In this document: positions 15,767-24,268 of the stretch, one piece after another
Position numbering within the stretch: position 1 is the first letter of the stretch
Layout: the number at the start of each line of letters is the position of its first letter
Assembly: GCA_942493125.1 (NCBI GenBank)
Contig: OW818667.1
Coordinates: forward strand, 248,001-312,000
DNA length: 64,000 nt
Direction of reading: 5' to 3'
From: Fusibacter_C sp942493125
GTDB lineage: Bacteria; Bacillota; Clostridia; Peptostreptococcales; Acidaminobacteraceae
Notes under the pieces: model-generated
Told to the model about the DNA's origin: nothing
What the model saw: only the letters and a program-made list of their open reading frames with translations
Databases searched by the model: none
Made by a program: the position numbers and the translations under genes

Positions 15767-17395
15767 TTATCTGCCAGTCAAGTTTGACCTAAAGGTGCTT
15801 TTTAAAGTGCCTTTGTCATAAGTCAAGGCAAGCGTGTATGTTGCATCACCATCTGTTGGACATACGGTTATGATAAATGTTCTGTCTGTGGTCCATTTGC
15901 CTGTGAAGCCAACATTCGAAGTATACCCTTTTAGATAGAAACCGCTGCAAGGTGAAAAACGATAGACGCCATCGAGTCCAACGGGAACGTCATAGGTTTC
16001 GCCATCAGTGGTCCAATGTAAAGTCGCCTCGCTTGACCCATCCACAAAGTCGACGCCAATTTTATCGCCATTCTCTACTGTGAAAATCTGCCCACTCATG
16101 CCTTTAGCGGCATCGTTTAAAGCAGGTACTTCTGTTGCCGCTGGCGCTTCAAGTACCGCTTGTTGCAATGCTGATAGTGCTTCTTGTGCCACTTTATTTT
16201 CTGGCAGTGGTGCATCCCCATTGACCGATGGAAGGACATATTCCGTCATCAAACGATCAGGTTCGAAAAATGTACTGCCCATTGAGCCCATAAAGACCGC
16301 GACGAGATCTAAATCCGGAACGACATACAGAAACTGGCCGCCGAAACCACGTGCCGAATAACCGCCAAATGGGTTCATCCACCATTGATAGCCATACCCG
16401 GATTGACTGGATGGGCCACTAGGCGTGTCATACAATTTTTGTGTGGATGCATCGATCCACGCTTCAGGAATCAGCTGTTCGCCGTTCCATTTGCCCTTAT
16501 TGCGATAAAGTTCACCAAACTTTGCGAGATCTGATGCGGATAAGAACAATCTACTGCTTCCGGAGTTATTGCCTTGATTGTCTTGTCCCCATGTATAATT
16601 CTCGATGCCAAGTGGTGTAAAGAGCTTTTCAGTGGCATATGTTTCTTCATTTTGACCCGTCACTTCTGTTAAGATGCCAGACATGATGTGTGCACCACCT
16701 GAGCAGTAGTAAAATGTAGAGCCCGGCTCTTTTGTCACAGCTTTATCGAGCATGAACTGTATTTGGTTATCATTTTGCCACATTTGCGTGTTTGAATCCG
16801 TTGATGCACCATAGTTTCCCGTCTCACTCCAATCGATGCCCGACGTCATTGTAAGTAGGTCTTTCAGTTTCATACTGTCCTTGAATGTAGATGGATTTGC
16901 GATGGTACGACTTTTAAAGAAATCCATTACAGATTGATCAACACCTTCAATCAATTTCTCATCGATCGCTTTTCCGATAAGTGCCGATGTGAAGCTTTTC
17001 GTCACAGAATTTAAAATATGAAGATCGCTCGCAGCATAAGGATAATAGTTTGCCTCTGAAACTTTGTATCCGTTTTTTAAGATCAGCACGTGATGAACAT
17101 CGAGGTTGCTTGATTCAATATCCTCATACATCTGTGTCAATAGCGCCGAGTCCATCCCCTGTGCCTCTGGCGTCGAAGCTTCCCAATAAGTTTCAGTAGC
17201 CGCTGCTTGTTTCAGAGTCGATTCATCCGCCGCTGCTGCTTCCGACTCAGCCTCCGCGGACAGGTTGTCGCCAGGTTTGTCGCTGTAGCTCGATGAACAG
17301 CCAGTTAGGCTCGTGGCAAAGATACCGCCCATCAATGCCAGTGTTGCGAGCCATGTGATACCCCTTTTTTTCATAAGACTTCTGTCAAGTTTCAT
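15767..17395 (-). CDS. Serine hydrolase lipoprotein (beta-lactamase / class C fold)
   Basis: A 542-residue exported protein of the beta-lactamase-related serine hydrolase family (DD-peptidases, esterases). A lipoprotein signal ends in LTGC (about residues 20-33), followed by an Ala/Ser/Glu-rich tether. The nucleophile motif S-x-x-K is in LNSVTKSF; the tyrosine motif region reads FYYCSGGAH and the third motif region GFGGQ, both variants of the classical YxN and HxG. A C-terminal beta-rich domain (about 430-542) may be the DUF3471-like or lipocalin-like tail common in this family. Start at 17395 is set by GGGGG five bases upstream. Substrate unknown. Confidence 0.8.
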   Translation of the reverse strand: MKLDRSLMKKRGITWLATLALMGGIFATSLTGCSSSYSDKPGDNLSAEAESEAAAADESTLKQAAATETYWEASTPEAQGMDSALLTQMYEDIESSNLDVHHVLILKNGYKVSEANYYPYAASDLHILNSVTKSFTSALIGKAIDEKLIEGVDQSVMDFFKSRTIANPSTFKDSMKLKDLLTMTSGIDWSETGNYGASTDSNTQMWQNDNQIQFMLDKAVTKEPGSTFYYCSGGAHIMSGILTEVTGQNEETYATEKLFTPLGIENYTWGQDNQGNNSGSSRLFLSASDLAKFGELYRNKGKWNGEQLIPEAWIDASTQKLYDTPSGPSSQSGYGYQWWMNPFGGYSARGFGGQFLYVVPDLDLVAVFMGSMGSTFFEPDRLMTEYVLPSVNGDAPLPENKVAQEALSALQQAVLEAPAATEVPALNDAAKGMSGQIFTVENGDKIGVDFVDGSSEATLHWTTDGETYDVPVGLDGVYRFSPCSGFYLKGYTSNVGFTGKWTTDRTFIITVCPTDGDATYTLALTYDKGTLKSTFRSNLTGR

Positions 17396-17433
17396 AAATC
17401 CCCCTTTTAAAAACGTTGTCATGTTTTGTACTT

Positions 17434-17484
17434 ATGTTGATATTGCTAATGTTGATAGTGCTATTTTACTACTTCTATCAACAT
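17434..17484. promoter_or_regulatory. Three ATGTTGATA half-sites, candidate operator
   Basis: ATGTTGATA at 17434-17442, ATGTTGATAG at 17449-17458 and its exact inverse CTATCAACAT at 17475-17484, all within 90 bases upstream of the hydrolase start. Two direct copies and one inverted copy suggest cooperative protein binding; the regulator is unknown. Confidence 0.45.
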
Positions 17485-17575
17485 AAAAAAGATAAGATTT
17501 TGTAATGAATAGACGAAATATTCTGACAATGATACGTTTCTGTAATATTAACATTAAAGTTTCATTAGAACCCCA

Positions 17576-17604
17576 TTGACCGAATCGGTTTACAGGCATA
17601 TAAT
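17576..17604 (+). promoter_or_regulatory. Promoter with palindromic operator for the TetR-ABC operon
   Basis: TTGACC (17576-17581), 17-bp spacer, perfect TATAAT (17599-17604). The palindrome ACCGA-A-TCGGT (17579-17589) overlaps the -35 box, and a related AACCGAAATGGT follows at 17622-17633. Autoregulation by the TetR protein encoded next is the simplest reading. Confidence 0.75.
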
Positions 17605-17670
17605 CAAATTAAAGCATCATAAACCGAAATGGTCGATACGATAAATATTATAAAACTGGGAGGGATGAAT

Positions 17671-18285
17671 TTGGAGAAATTTGCAAATCTACAAGAAGAT
17701 AAACAAGCGGCAATTATTGGCGCAGGTCTTATAGCTTTTGGCACAAATGGTTATAAAAAAGCGTCCATTGCTGATATTGCAACGGCCGCTGGCATCGCAA
17801 AATCCATGATCTTTCACTATTTTGGTACAAAAAAAGCACTGTATCTGTATTTGGCACAGTACAGCGCAGAGCTTCTGATTGGTGAAATAAATGCGAAGCG
17901 AGAACATTGCGGTAGCGACTTCTTTGATCGAATCACTTTCATGACAGAGATTGAAGTGGACGTCATGAAACGCTATCCGGGGATCCTCGCCTTTCTAAAG
18001 AGTCTCTTTCTCGAAAAGGACCCAGAAGTTATCGATGATGTCAAAAGCCTGATGGCAATGGGTGAAGCTTTTAGAGCAGGGTTAACGCTCGATGGCATTG
18101 AGGCACACAAATTTAAAGACGGCGTCGACCCGATGCTCGTACTTAAGATGCTCGCTTGGTTTGGTGAAGGCTATATCAGTCAACTTGGAATGAGCGGCAT
18201 GCTCAATGTTGACGTCCTCAATCAGGAGTTCCATCAGATTCTCGCCATGCTCAAACAAAATTTGTACAAGGAGGCATATTTATGA
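17671..18285 (+). CDS. TetR/AcrR-family transcriptional regulator
   Basis: A repressor of about 204 residues. The N-terminal helix-turn-helix is clear: KASIADIATAAGIAKSMIFHYFGTKKALYLYL. The rest is an all-helical ligand/dimer domain. The likely start is TTG at 17671, seven bases after GGGAGG; an ATG two codons earlier sits too close to that site, and one at 17629 has no site. It overlaps the next ABC ATPase gene by four bases, so it most likely controls its own operon through the palindrome at 17579-17589, with an exported or toxic compound as effector. Confidence 0.87.
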   Translation: MEKFANLQEDKQAAIIGAGLIAFGTNGYKKASIADIATAAGIAKSMIFHYFGTKKALYLYLAQYSAELLIGEINAKREHCGSDFFDRITFMTEIEVDVMKRYPGILAFLKSLFLEKDPEVIDDVKSLMAMGEAFRAGLTLDGIEAHKFKDGVDPMLVLKMLAWFGEGYISQLGMSGMLNVDVLNQEFHQILAMLKQNLYKEAYL

Positions 18286-19175
18286 TCGAAGTAAAAAACA
18301 TGACACTGACCTACCCTAGCGGCAAAGGCGTTTTTGATCTGGATTTTTTAGTCAAACAAGGCGAAGTCATGGGCTATCTTGGTCCAAACGGCGCGGGTAA
18401 AACGACGACAATAAGGGCTTTACTCGGCTTTATGACGCCCAATTCAGGCACTTGCCAAATCAACGGATTGAACTGCACAAGCGATGCGCCAACAATCCAA
18501 AAGTCGCTCGGCTATATCCCAGGTGAAATTGCCTTCTTAAATGACATGAACGGCGATGCCTTTTTAAAGTTCATGCATGAGATGCGTGGGACTAAAGACA
18601 TGACTAGGCAAAAACAGCTCATGGACATGTTTGAAATCAATCCAAAAGGCAAAATCAAGAAATTTTCAAAGGGTATGAAACAAAAGCTCGGTATCATCAC
18701 CGCTTTTATGCACAATCCGGATGTTCTGATCCTTGATGAGCCAACCAGTGGCCTCGACCCGCTCATGCAAAACCGTTTTGTTGAACTGATCCTCGAAGAA
18801 AAGAAAAAGGGAAAAACCATTTTGATGTCCAGCCACATTTTCGATGAGGTGGAACGGACTTGTGACAATGTTTTGATCATCAAAGATGGCCGTATCGTCA
18901 AGAAATCGGATATCATGTCTCTCAAGAGCGCTCAGCGAAAGGGCATTCTGATTAAGCCCGCAGATATCGAGATCGCGTCTCAATATTTGCAATCCGAACG
19001 CTTTGAAGTCAACCGATATGCACCGGACACTTTGGAAGTCTACGTCACTGGTGACAATATCGACCGATTTGTAAAAACAGCGGCTCAATTTACGGTGCTC
19101 AACTTCGACATCAAAACCCAGACGCTTGAAGATCTATTCATGCAATATTACGGTAAGGAGGATAAAACCCTATGA
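18282..19175 (+). CDS. ABC transporter ATP-binding protein (exporter type)
   Basis: A 297-residue ATPase of the ABC-2/drug-export class. Walker A GPNGAGKTTTIRAL (about 36-49), signature FSKGMKQKLGI, Walker B VLILDEPTSGLDPL and the switch His in MSSHIFDEV are intact. The C-terminal ~80 residues form the extra domain common in exporters of this class. Translationally coupled on both sides: ATGA overlaps with the TetR gene and with the permease gene. Works with the following membrane subunit. Confidence 0.9.
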   Translation: MIEVKNMTLTYPSGKGVFDLDFLVKQGEVMGYLGPNGAGKTTTIRALLGFMTPNSGTCQINGLNCTSDAPTIQKSLGYIPGEIAFLNDMNGDAFLKFMHEMRGTKDMTRQKQLMDMFEINPKGKIKKFSKGMKQKLGIITAFMHNPDVLILDEPTSGLDPLMQNRFVELILEEKKKGKTILMSSHIFDEVERTCDNVLIIKDGRIVKKSDIMSLKSAQRKGILIKPADIEIASQYLQSERFEVNRYAPDTLEVYVTGDNIDRFVKTAAQFTVLNFDIKTQTLEDLFMQYYGKEDKTL

Positions 19176-19969
19176 GCCTCGTTTATTTTAAATCATTGAT
19201 CAAAAGAAATTGGCTATTACTTGTTATCTTCATCGCCGTCCTCACGATGTACATGTCCGTGATGATCTCCATGTACGATCCTGAAGATATGGAAGCGCTC
19301 ACCGCCATGACAAAAATGCTCCCCCCTGAAATGATGAGTGCTATGGGTTTTTCTAGCCTCGTCACTGATTTGACCGGTTTTCTAGCAAGTTGGCTGTATG
19401 GTCTGCTGATGTTAGGCTTTCCACTTGTTTATTGCATCATTTTGGGCAACAGGCTCGTAGCCAAGATGGTGGACAACAGCTCGTTCGCCTATCTGCTCTC
19501 AACGCCAAACTCACGCATCAAGCTCATCGTCACAAGTGGCGTTTACGCGCTGCTTTCCATCATGCTTCTGTTTGGCTGCTTGTTCCTCATCGGCGTTGCC
19601 ATATGTGAGATGGCCTTTCCTGGTTTGCTAGATGTCGGTGCCTTTTTAGGGCTCAACGTCACGACGATGCTCGTCAATATGACCGTCATGATGATCAGCT
19701 TCTTCTTTTCTTGTTTATTCAATGAAACGCGCCTATCACTCAGCTTCGGTGCTGGCATCCCCATCTTGTTTCTTCTCATGAACATGCTAGGTGGCATCAC
19801 GGCCAATATGAATCTAATGAAATCGCTATCAATCTACGGTTTGTACGATCCAGTCGAACTCGTTCAAGGTGCAGACATGATGCTTACGAATTTGGCTTAT
19901 GTGGCGGTATCAACGGCACTACTTGTAGCTGGCGTGTTTATTTTCAACCGCAAGCGTTTGCCGCTATAA
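19172..19969 (+). CDS. ABC-2 type membrane permease subunit
   Basis: A 265-residue integral membrane protein with an N-terminal helix (about 13-31), an extracytoplasmic loop, and five further helices; the NRLVAKMVDNSSFAYLLSTP segment is the conserved loop of ABC-2 permeases. It completes the TetR-ATPase-permease exporter. It resembles the permeases encoded at 33026-33820 and 33830-34636 in layout. The gene ends 33 bases from the end of the convergent valS; a weak inverted repeat GAAATGAT/ATCATTTC (19981-20020) lies between but has no U tract. Confidence 0.83.
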   Translation: MSLVYFKSLIKRNWLLLVIFIAVLTMYMSVMISMYDPEDMEALTAMTKMLPPEMMSAMGFSSLVTDLTGFLASWLYGLLMLGFPLVYCIILGNRLVAKMVDNSSFAYLLSTPNSRIKLIVTSGVYALLSIMLLFGCLFLIGVAICEMAFPGLLDVGAFLGLNVTTMLVNMTVMMISFFFSCLFNETRLSLSFGAGIPILFLLMNMLGGITANMNLMKSLSIYGLYDPVELVQGADMMLTNLAYVAVSTALLVAGVFIFNRKRLPL

Positions 19970-20002
19970 ATAACTACTATGAAATGATGCAACTTCACTT
20001 GA

Positions 20003-22522
20003 TTAGGCGATTATCATTTCTTCAAATTCGACTGCGTGTGTGCACGCCTTCAGATCGCCAAGCGACTGTGCATATAGTGGCTGAGTCGCTTGAGAACAGT
20101 TAAGTGTCAAAGTCGGCATCTCCGCTTTCATGGACAATTTGTTCTCAGATTTATACCGTCTCGCCTCCCCTATGATTGATTTGATTTCTTTGCCGAATGT
20201 CATGAGTGTATTGTCGAGTGTTCGCGACGTAGGCCATGTCGTCAAGTGGATGGAAGCCGTTTGATAAGTTGTGGCAATTGAGTCAGTTGAGGTGATTGAG
20301 TCATTTGCGGCAAACGAGTCTTGTGATGGATTCGAGTCATGTGATGCAGAATGTTCTCGAGACGCAAAATACGACTGATACAAATACTCCGTGATATGCG
20401 GCACATAAGGGGCATAGAGTTTCAACAGGCCAAGTAAGCATTGATACAGTGCTGCTTGGCCTGATTTTTGTGCCTCATAGCCATGCTTCTCTGGTTGATA
20501 TAGCCTTTCTTTAACGAGTTCAAGGTAATCATCGCAAAAATCGCCAAAGAAAAATGCGTCGATATGATGTCTTGCCGTGCCAATTTCGTAAACATCAAGA
20601 GCGGCCGTTGCCAAGTTGAACGTCTCTTGGAGACGCTCAAGGATCCATCGGTCTATTGGTAGGTAGATTTCCGAGTTTAACATATTCATTGAAGCTGGCA
20701 TAGGCGCATAATTTTCAAGCTGTGAAAAGCAAAACTTGCTTGCATGCCATAGCTTGTTGATGAAGCGTTTGGCGATGGTCAACTCATCTGCATCGAAGAA
20801 CGTATCAGTACCGAGCTTAGCATTGGCCGCCCAATACCGCATAACATCTGCTGAATGCGTCTCAATGAGCTCAGTTGGTGACTGAACCGCATTGCTTTTA
20901 GATTTGCTGATCTTCTCCCCTTTTTTCGCGAGGACGAAGCCGCAGATCATGAGGTCTTTCCAAGGAATCTCTCCCGTGTGGTACAAACTCTTTACGATGC
21001 TGTAAAATGCCCAAGTGCGAATGATTTCATGTGCCTGTGTGCGCATGCTCATTGGCATCAGTTCAGAGGTCCAATCATCTGCCTCACCCCATTTACCGTT
21101 GATCTGAGGCGTGATGGAAGAGGTCGCCCATGTATCTAGTACCGCTGATTCTGGAATAAACTCGGTATGACCACAAGAGCACGCCCCAACAGGCGCTGTT
21201 TCAAGCGGATTGACAGGTAGCTGCGACGCCTCGGCAACTTTCGTTTTCCCACATGCCGTGCAATACCAAACAGGTATCGGCACGCCAAAGAAACGCTGTC
21301 TTGAGATACACCAATCCCATTTGAGATTTTGAACCCAGTTTAAATACCTGTTTTTCATGTGTTCAGGATACCAGTTGATGGCATCGGCCGCTTCAATAAA
21401 GCGCGCCTGATCGGTGAGAATGTCAATGTACCATTGACGTGACGGAATAATCTCAGTTGGCTTGCCGCAACGTTCATGCGTGCCAACGATGTGACTGATG
21501 GCTTGTTCGCTTTGGATGAGGCCACTCAATCTGAGCTGTTCAACAATCACCGTTCGGGCTTTACCCACTTTAAGACTTCCGAGGATTGGATCCGTTGCTT
21601 CTATCGTCCCATCCGATGTGATCACGCTGCGATATGGGAGATTGTGCGTTTCAACCCATGTCACATCCGTTGCGTCGCCGAACGTTGCAACCATAACGAT
21701 TCCCGTGCCTTTATCCCGATCAACGGTGGCTTCACCAAGGATTGGAATCTCATAGTTGTACAGCGGTACCATTGCTGACTTCCCAATCAAAGATTTGTAC
21801 CTGTCATCTTCTGGATGTACAAAGAGGGCAACGCAACCGTTTAGTAGTTCAGGGCGCGTTGTGGCAACAAGCAACTCTTGAGTGTTATGATATTGTGAAT
21901 CATTAAATTTCTGTTTTTCTACCAATTCAAATTTCAAAGTGTAAAAAATCGTCTCCTTTTCAAGCGTATCCAGCTCCGCCTGAGCGATGGACGTCTGACA
22001 CTCGGTGCACCAAAGTACTGGTGACTCTTTAACGTAAGCCTTTCCCTTTTCATACAGTTCAATAAATGACCTTTGCGAAATGCGCTGTGACTCAGGGCTA
22101 ATTGTCTCATATTGAAGCGACCAGTCACATGAGAAACCAAGTGACGACCAAAGCGCCTTAAACTCAGTTACATATTTTTTTGTCGTTTCTAGGCACGCCT
22201 CGATAAATTCACTTCTAGGCATCTGACCCGCGCGAATGCCAAGTTCCTTCTCTACCAGCCGCTCAGTTGGCAGACCATTGTCATCAAACCCAAACGGGTA
22301 AAAAACGTTGTAGCCTTGCATGCGGCGATATCTTGCGATCATCTCTGCCTGTGTGTACGAAAAGATGTGGCCAATGTGCAAGCTGCCGTTAACAGTTGGC
22401 GGTGGCGTATCGATTGAGTATAGTGGTTTTGAGGGGTCCGATTTAAATGCATACGCACGCATCTCACGCCATAATGTCTGCATTTGCTTTTCAATCAATT
22501 CAAAGTCATAGTGTTTTTCCAT
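20003..22522 (-). CDS. valS: Valyl-tRNA synthetase, archaeal-like type
   Basis: Class I synthetase charging tRNA-Val, 839 residues. HIGH box at 49-52 within PPPTVNGSLHIGHIFSYTQ; KISKS at 537-541. The wording around HIGH (GYNVFYPFGFDDNGLPTERLVE) is that of archaeal and Rickettsia-type ValRS, not the usual bacterial form with GTDHAGIATQ. Zinc-type Cys pairs occur in CTEC, CTAC and CSC. The long C-terminal coiled coil of bacterial ValRS is absent. Residues about 738-775 are a Ser/Asp-rich insert coded by GAGTCA-type DNA repeats. Start at 22522 has AAGGAG six bases ahead. The T-box leader upstream confirms control by uncharged tRNA. Confidence 0.92.
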   Translation of the reverse strand: MEKHYDFELIEKQMQTLWREMRAYAFKSDPSKPLYSIDTPPPTVNGSLHIGHIFSYTQAEMIARYRRMQGYNVFYPFGFDDNGLPTERLVEKELGIRAGQMPRSEFIEACLETTKKYVTEFKALWSSLGFSCDWSLQYETISPESQRISQRSFIELYEKGKAYVKESPVLWCTECQTSIAQAELDTLEKETIFYTLKFELVEKQKFNDSQYHNTQELLVATTRPELLNGCVALFVHPEDDRYKSLIGKSAMVPLYNYEIPILGEATVDRDKGTGIVMVATFGDATDVTWVETHNLPYRSVITSDGTIEATDPILGSLKVGKARTVIVEQLRLSGLIQSEQAISHIVGTHERCGKPTEIIPSRQWYIDILTDQARFIEAADAINWYPEHMKNRYLNWVQNLKWDWCISRQRFFGVPIPVWYCTACGKTKVAEASQLPVNPLETAPVGACSCGHTEFIPESAVLDTWATSSITPQINGKWGEADDWTSELMPMSMRTQAHEIIRTWAFYSIVKSLYHTGEIPWKDLMICGFVLAKKGEKISKSKSNAVQSPTELIETHSADVMRYWAANAKLGTDTFFDADELTIAKRFINKLWHASKFCFSQLENYAPMPASMNMLNSEIYLPIDRWILERLQETFNLATAALDVYEIGTARHHIDAFFFGDFCDDYLELVKERLYQPEKHGYEAQKSGQAALYQCLLGLLKLYAPYVPHITEYLYQSYFASREHSASHDSNPSQDSFAANDSITSTDSIATTYQTASIHLTTWPTSRTLDNTLMTFGKEIKSIIGEARRYKSENKLSMKAEMPTLTLNCSQATQPLYAQSLGDLKACTHAVEFEEMIIA

Positions 22523-22551
22523 AAAAAACTCCTTCAGAGATATAATCAAAC

Positions 22552-22877
22552 AAAAACAAAAAAGCCCGCCTTAAGCTTACGCTTAGGGCGGACGTTGCGT
22601 CCGTGGTACCACCTAAATTCAGAGTTTTACTCTGCTCTTATGTCCTTGCAGAAACGATATGACGTCTAAAACTGACTGTCGTCGTCCGATAAGGTTTCCC
22701 GATAACGGTGGAAATCCGTTGAAGCCTACTCATCACGCATTAATATGCGATTTTCGGTCCAATGCTCAAAGGCTACTTCCATACTGGCATCATGAAGATT
22801 CACACCAAACATCTTCTCTCTTTGCATCTGCCAAACATGTACTCCTCCTCGTCAACGCGGGTTTTGCTTGTTTGTTA
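22552..22877 (-). ncRNA. T-box leader of valS
   Basis: tRNA-sensing riboswitch. On the minus strand the T-box sequence AGGTGGTACCACGG (around 22601-22614) is followed by the terminator stem (CCGCCCTAAGC / GCTTAAGGGCGG, 22565-22595) and TTTTTTG. The TGGT in the T-box would pair with an ACCA acceptor end, as in tRNA-Val. Stem I lies upstream (roughly 22770-22860), with pairs TGGCA/TGCCA and GAAGAT/ATCTTC visible. Two GTA triplets (22782-22784 and 22774-22776) are candidate valine specifiers; I could not choose between them. Confidence 0.9.
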
Positions 22878-22883
22878 TAGACC

Positions 22884-22912
22884 ATATTAAACCTGTTGAG
22901 AGGCGTTGTCAA
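22884..22912 (-). promoter_or_regulatory. Promoter of the valS T-box transcript
   Basis: Minus strand TTGACA (22907-22912), 17-bp spacer, TAATAT (22884-22889). Confidence 0.8.
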
Positions 22913-22920
22913 TAGACTAA

Positions 22921-22965
22921 TTAGGTAATTCTGCAGTTTCCATTCATTTAGGAAACTGCATAATT
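22921..22965. repeat. Intergenic repeat forming a long hairpin, copy 1
   Basis: AATTCTGCAGTTTCC and GGAAACTGCATAATT (22927-22941 and 22951-22965) pair at 14 of 15 positions around a 9-base loop. The first 24 bases (22921-22944) recur at 23042-23065. Confidence 0.65.
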
Positions 22966-23041
22966 CCATTTTATGATATTCTCACATGAATAAAACGTAA
23001 AACAAGCCAATGCTGCCGTGTGTAATCGATTTTGTAACTTA

Positions 23042-23065
23042 TTAGGTAATTATGCAGTTTCCATT
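23042..23065. repeat. Intergenic repeat, copy 2 (half element)
   Basis: Matches 22921-22944 at 23 of 24 bases but lacks the inverted second arm. Lies in the promoter region of the gene at 23170; the stretch between the two copies holds no recognisable gene. Confidence 0.65.
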
Positions 23066-23169
23066 ATTAGAATTGCATTAAAGTGTGCTGACAAATCATT
23101 AACAAGACAAATTTTAGGTTATAATAATATGGACACTATAAATGCGAAATTAAATGAGGAGAATCAAAC

Positions 23170-24153
23170 ATGAATACTAAATATCCCCTATCGATAAAAA
23201 CTGTCCTATTACTCCTACTTGCACTTTCATTGATCTATTTTCAGATCAACACCTCGCAAAAGCTCGTCAACATGGAAAATCAGCTTAGCATGCTTCGAAA
23301 CGAAATCAATGGGATCAATGGCCTTGTCAGCCAGCAAAATTATATGATCACTGCGGAAAAAGCGGATTATATGTTTTATGGGCTAACCACTGAAAATGAA
23401 AAGCTCAACGCAAAAGTTGGCGTATTGTCCATGAAAATGAACCTTTCATTTACTAAATTGCCAGCGGATGCGAAAGTCTTTCTCGATGTTCAAGGCACAG
23501 AGGACCACTATCAATTTCCAACAGGTGAACCAGGTATGGATTTAGACATGACTAATGCACAGATAGAATATAATACATCTAATTCATACGAATTTATAGC
23601 GGATGGCCTCAATCAATTTACTTCTGATATGATCTTTGACGTGAATCAAAACTACAAAGTGACGCTTGTCATCAAAACACCAACGGATACGTTTAGTGAG
23701 ACACTTGGTGTGATCGCTGCTCTTGAATGGAGTGAGCCTGCCCATTACCCTACTGTTGAAGTTGTGAATCTCAGCTCTGTATCGAATACGGCCAATTTCA
23801 TCTATAAACTATCGTTGGTATCTTTAGCTGAGTTAAACAACGGATTTGAATATTATAATGCCAAAAACCTTTACGATTTTAATAATTTAAGCGAGAGTCA
23901 AACAGTCGATTTGGACGTAATCAATAAGGTAGTAAAAGCAAGCTATAAGATCACCTATTTGGATAAAGTCATAAAGGAAGGCGAATTGACCCCTTATGTC
24001 CACCCAGAAACTGGGTCAGATGGTTGGAAAGTGGACGATAAAGTTGAATTTGAAGTGGACGCTTCTACCGATTATGGCAGTGCACTTCAAATTGAATTCA
24101 CGATCACTGATGAAAACGGCAAAGTGACCTCGATCAAGCGTGGTGCGTTCTAA
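23170..24153 (+). CDS. Unknown anchored extracytoplasmic protein
   Basis: A 327-residue protein with one N-terminal membrane helix (about residues 9-24: TVLLLLLALSLIYF) followed by a short coiled coil (about 28-55, MENQLSMLRNEINGI) and a beta-rich, Cys-free outer domain. It is probably a type II membrane protein facing outward. No family recognised. GAGGAG lies seven bases before the ATG and a TATAAT -10 box at 23120-23125 supports a separate promoter. It is a single gene bounded by a bidirectional terminator. Confidence 0.7.
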   Translation: MNTKYPLSIKTVLLLLLALSLIYFQINTSQKLVNMENQLSMLRNEINGINGLVSQQNYMITAEKADYMFYGLTTENEKLNAKVGVLSMKMNLSFTKLPADAKVFLDVQGTEDHYQFPTGEPGMDLDMTNAQIEYNTSNSYEFIADGLNQFTSDMIFDVNQNYKVTLVIKTPTDTFSETLGVIAALEWSEPAHYPTVEVVNLSSVSNTANFIYKLSLVSLAELNNGFEYYNAKNLYDFNNLSESQTVDLDVINKVVKASYKITYLDKVIKEGELTPYVHPETGSDGWKVDDKVEFEVDASTDYGSALQIEFTITDENGKVTSIKRGAF

Positions 24154-24213
24154 TAGTCAAAACTAGTCAAAGCAAGTCAAGTCAATGCAAATCAAATCAA
24201 ATCGAATCGAAAA

Positions 24214-24249
24214 CCAAGTCACCTATGAATCGGTGACTTGGCTTTTTTT
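24214..24249 (+). terminator. Terminator shared by the unknown gene and the thi operon
   Basis: Perfect 10-bp stem CCAAGTCACC / GGTGACTTGG (24214-24223, 24232-24241), followed by CTTTTTTT on the plus strand and by TTTTCG on the minus strand, so it can serve both convergent transcripts. The 60 bases before it are a run of AATCA/AGTCA-like microrepeats. Confidence 0.85.
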
Positions 24250-24268
24250 AGTTTTTGAATCGCTTTAA

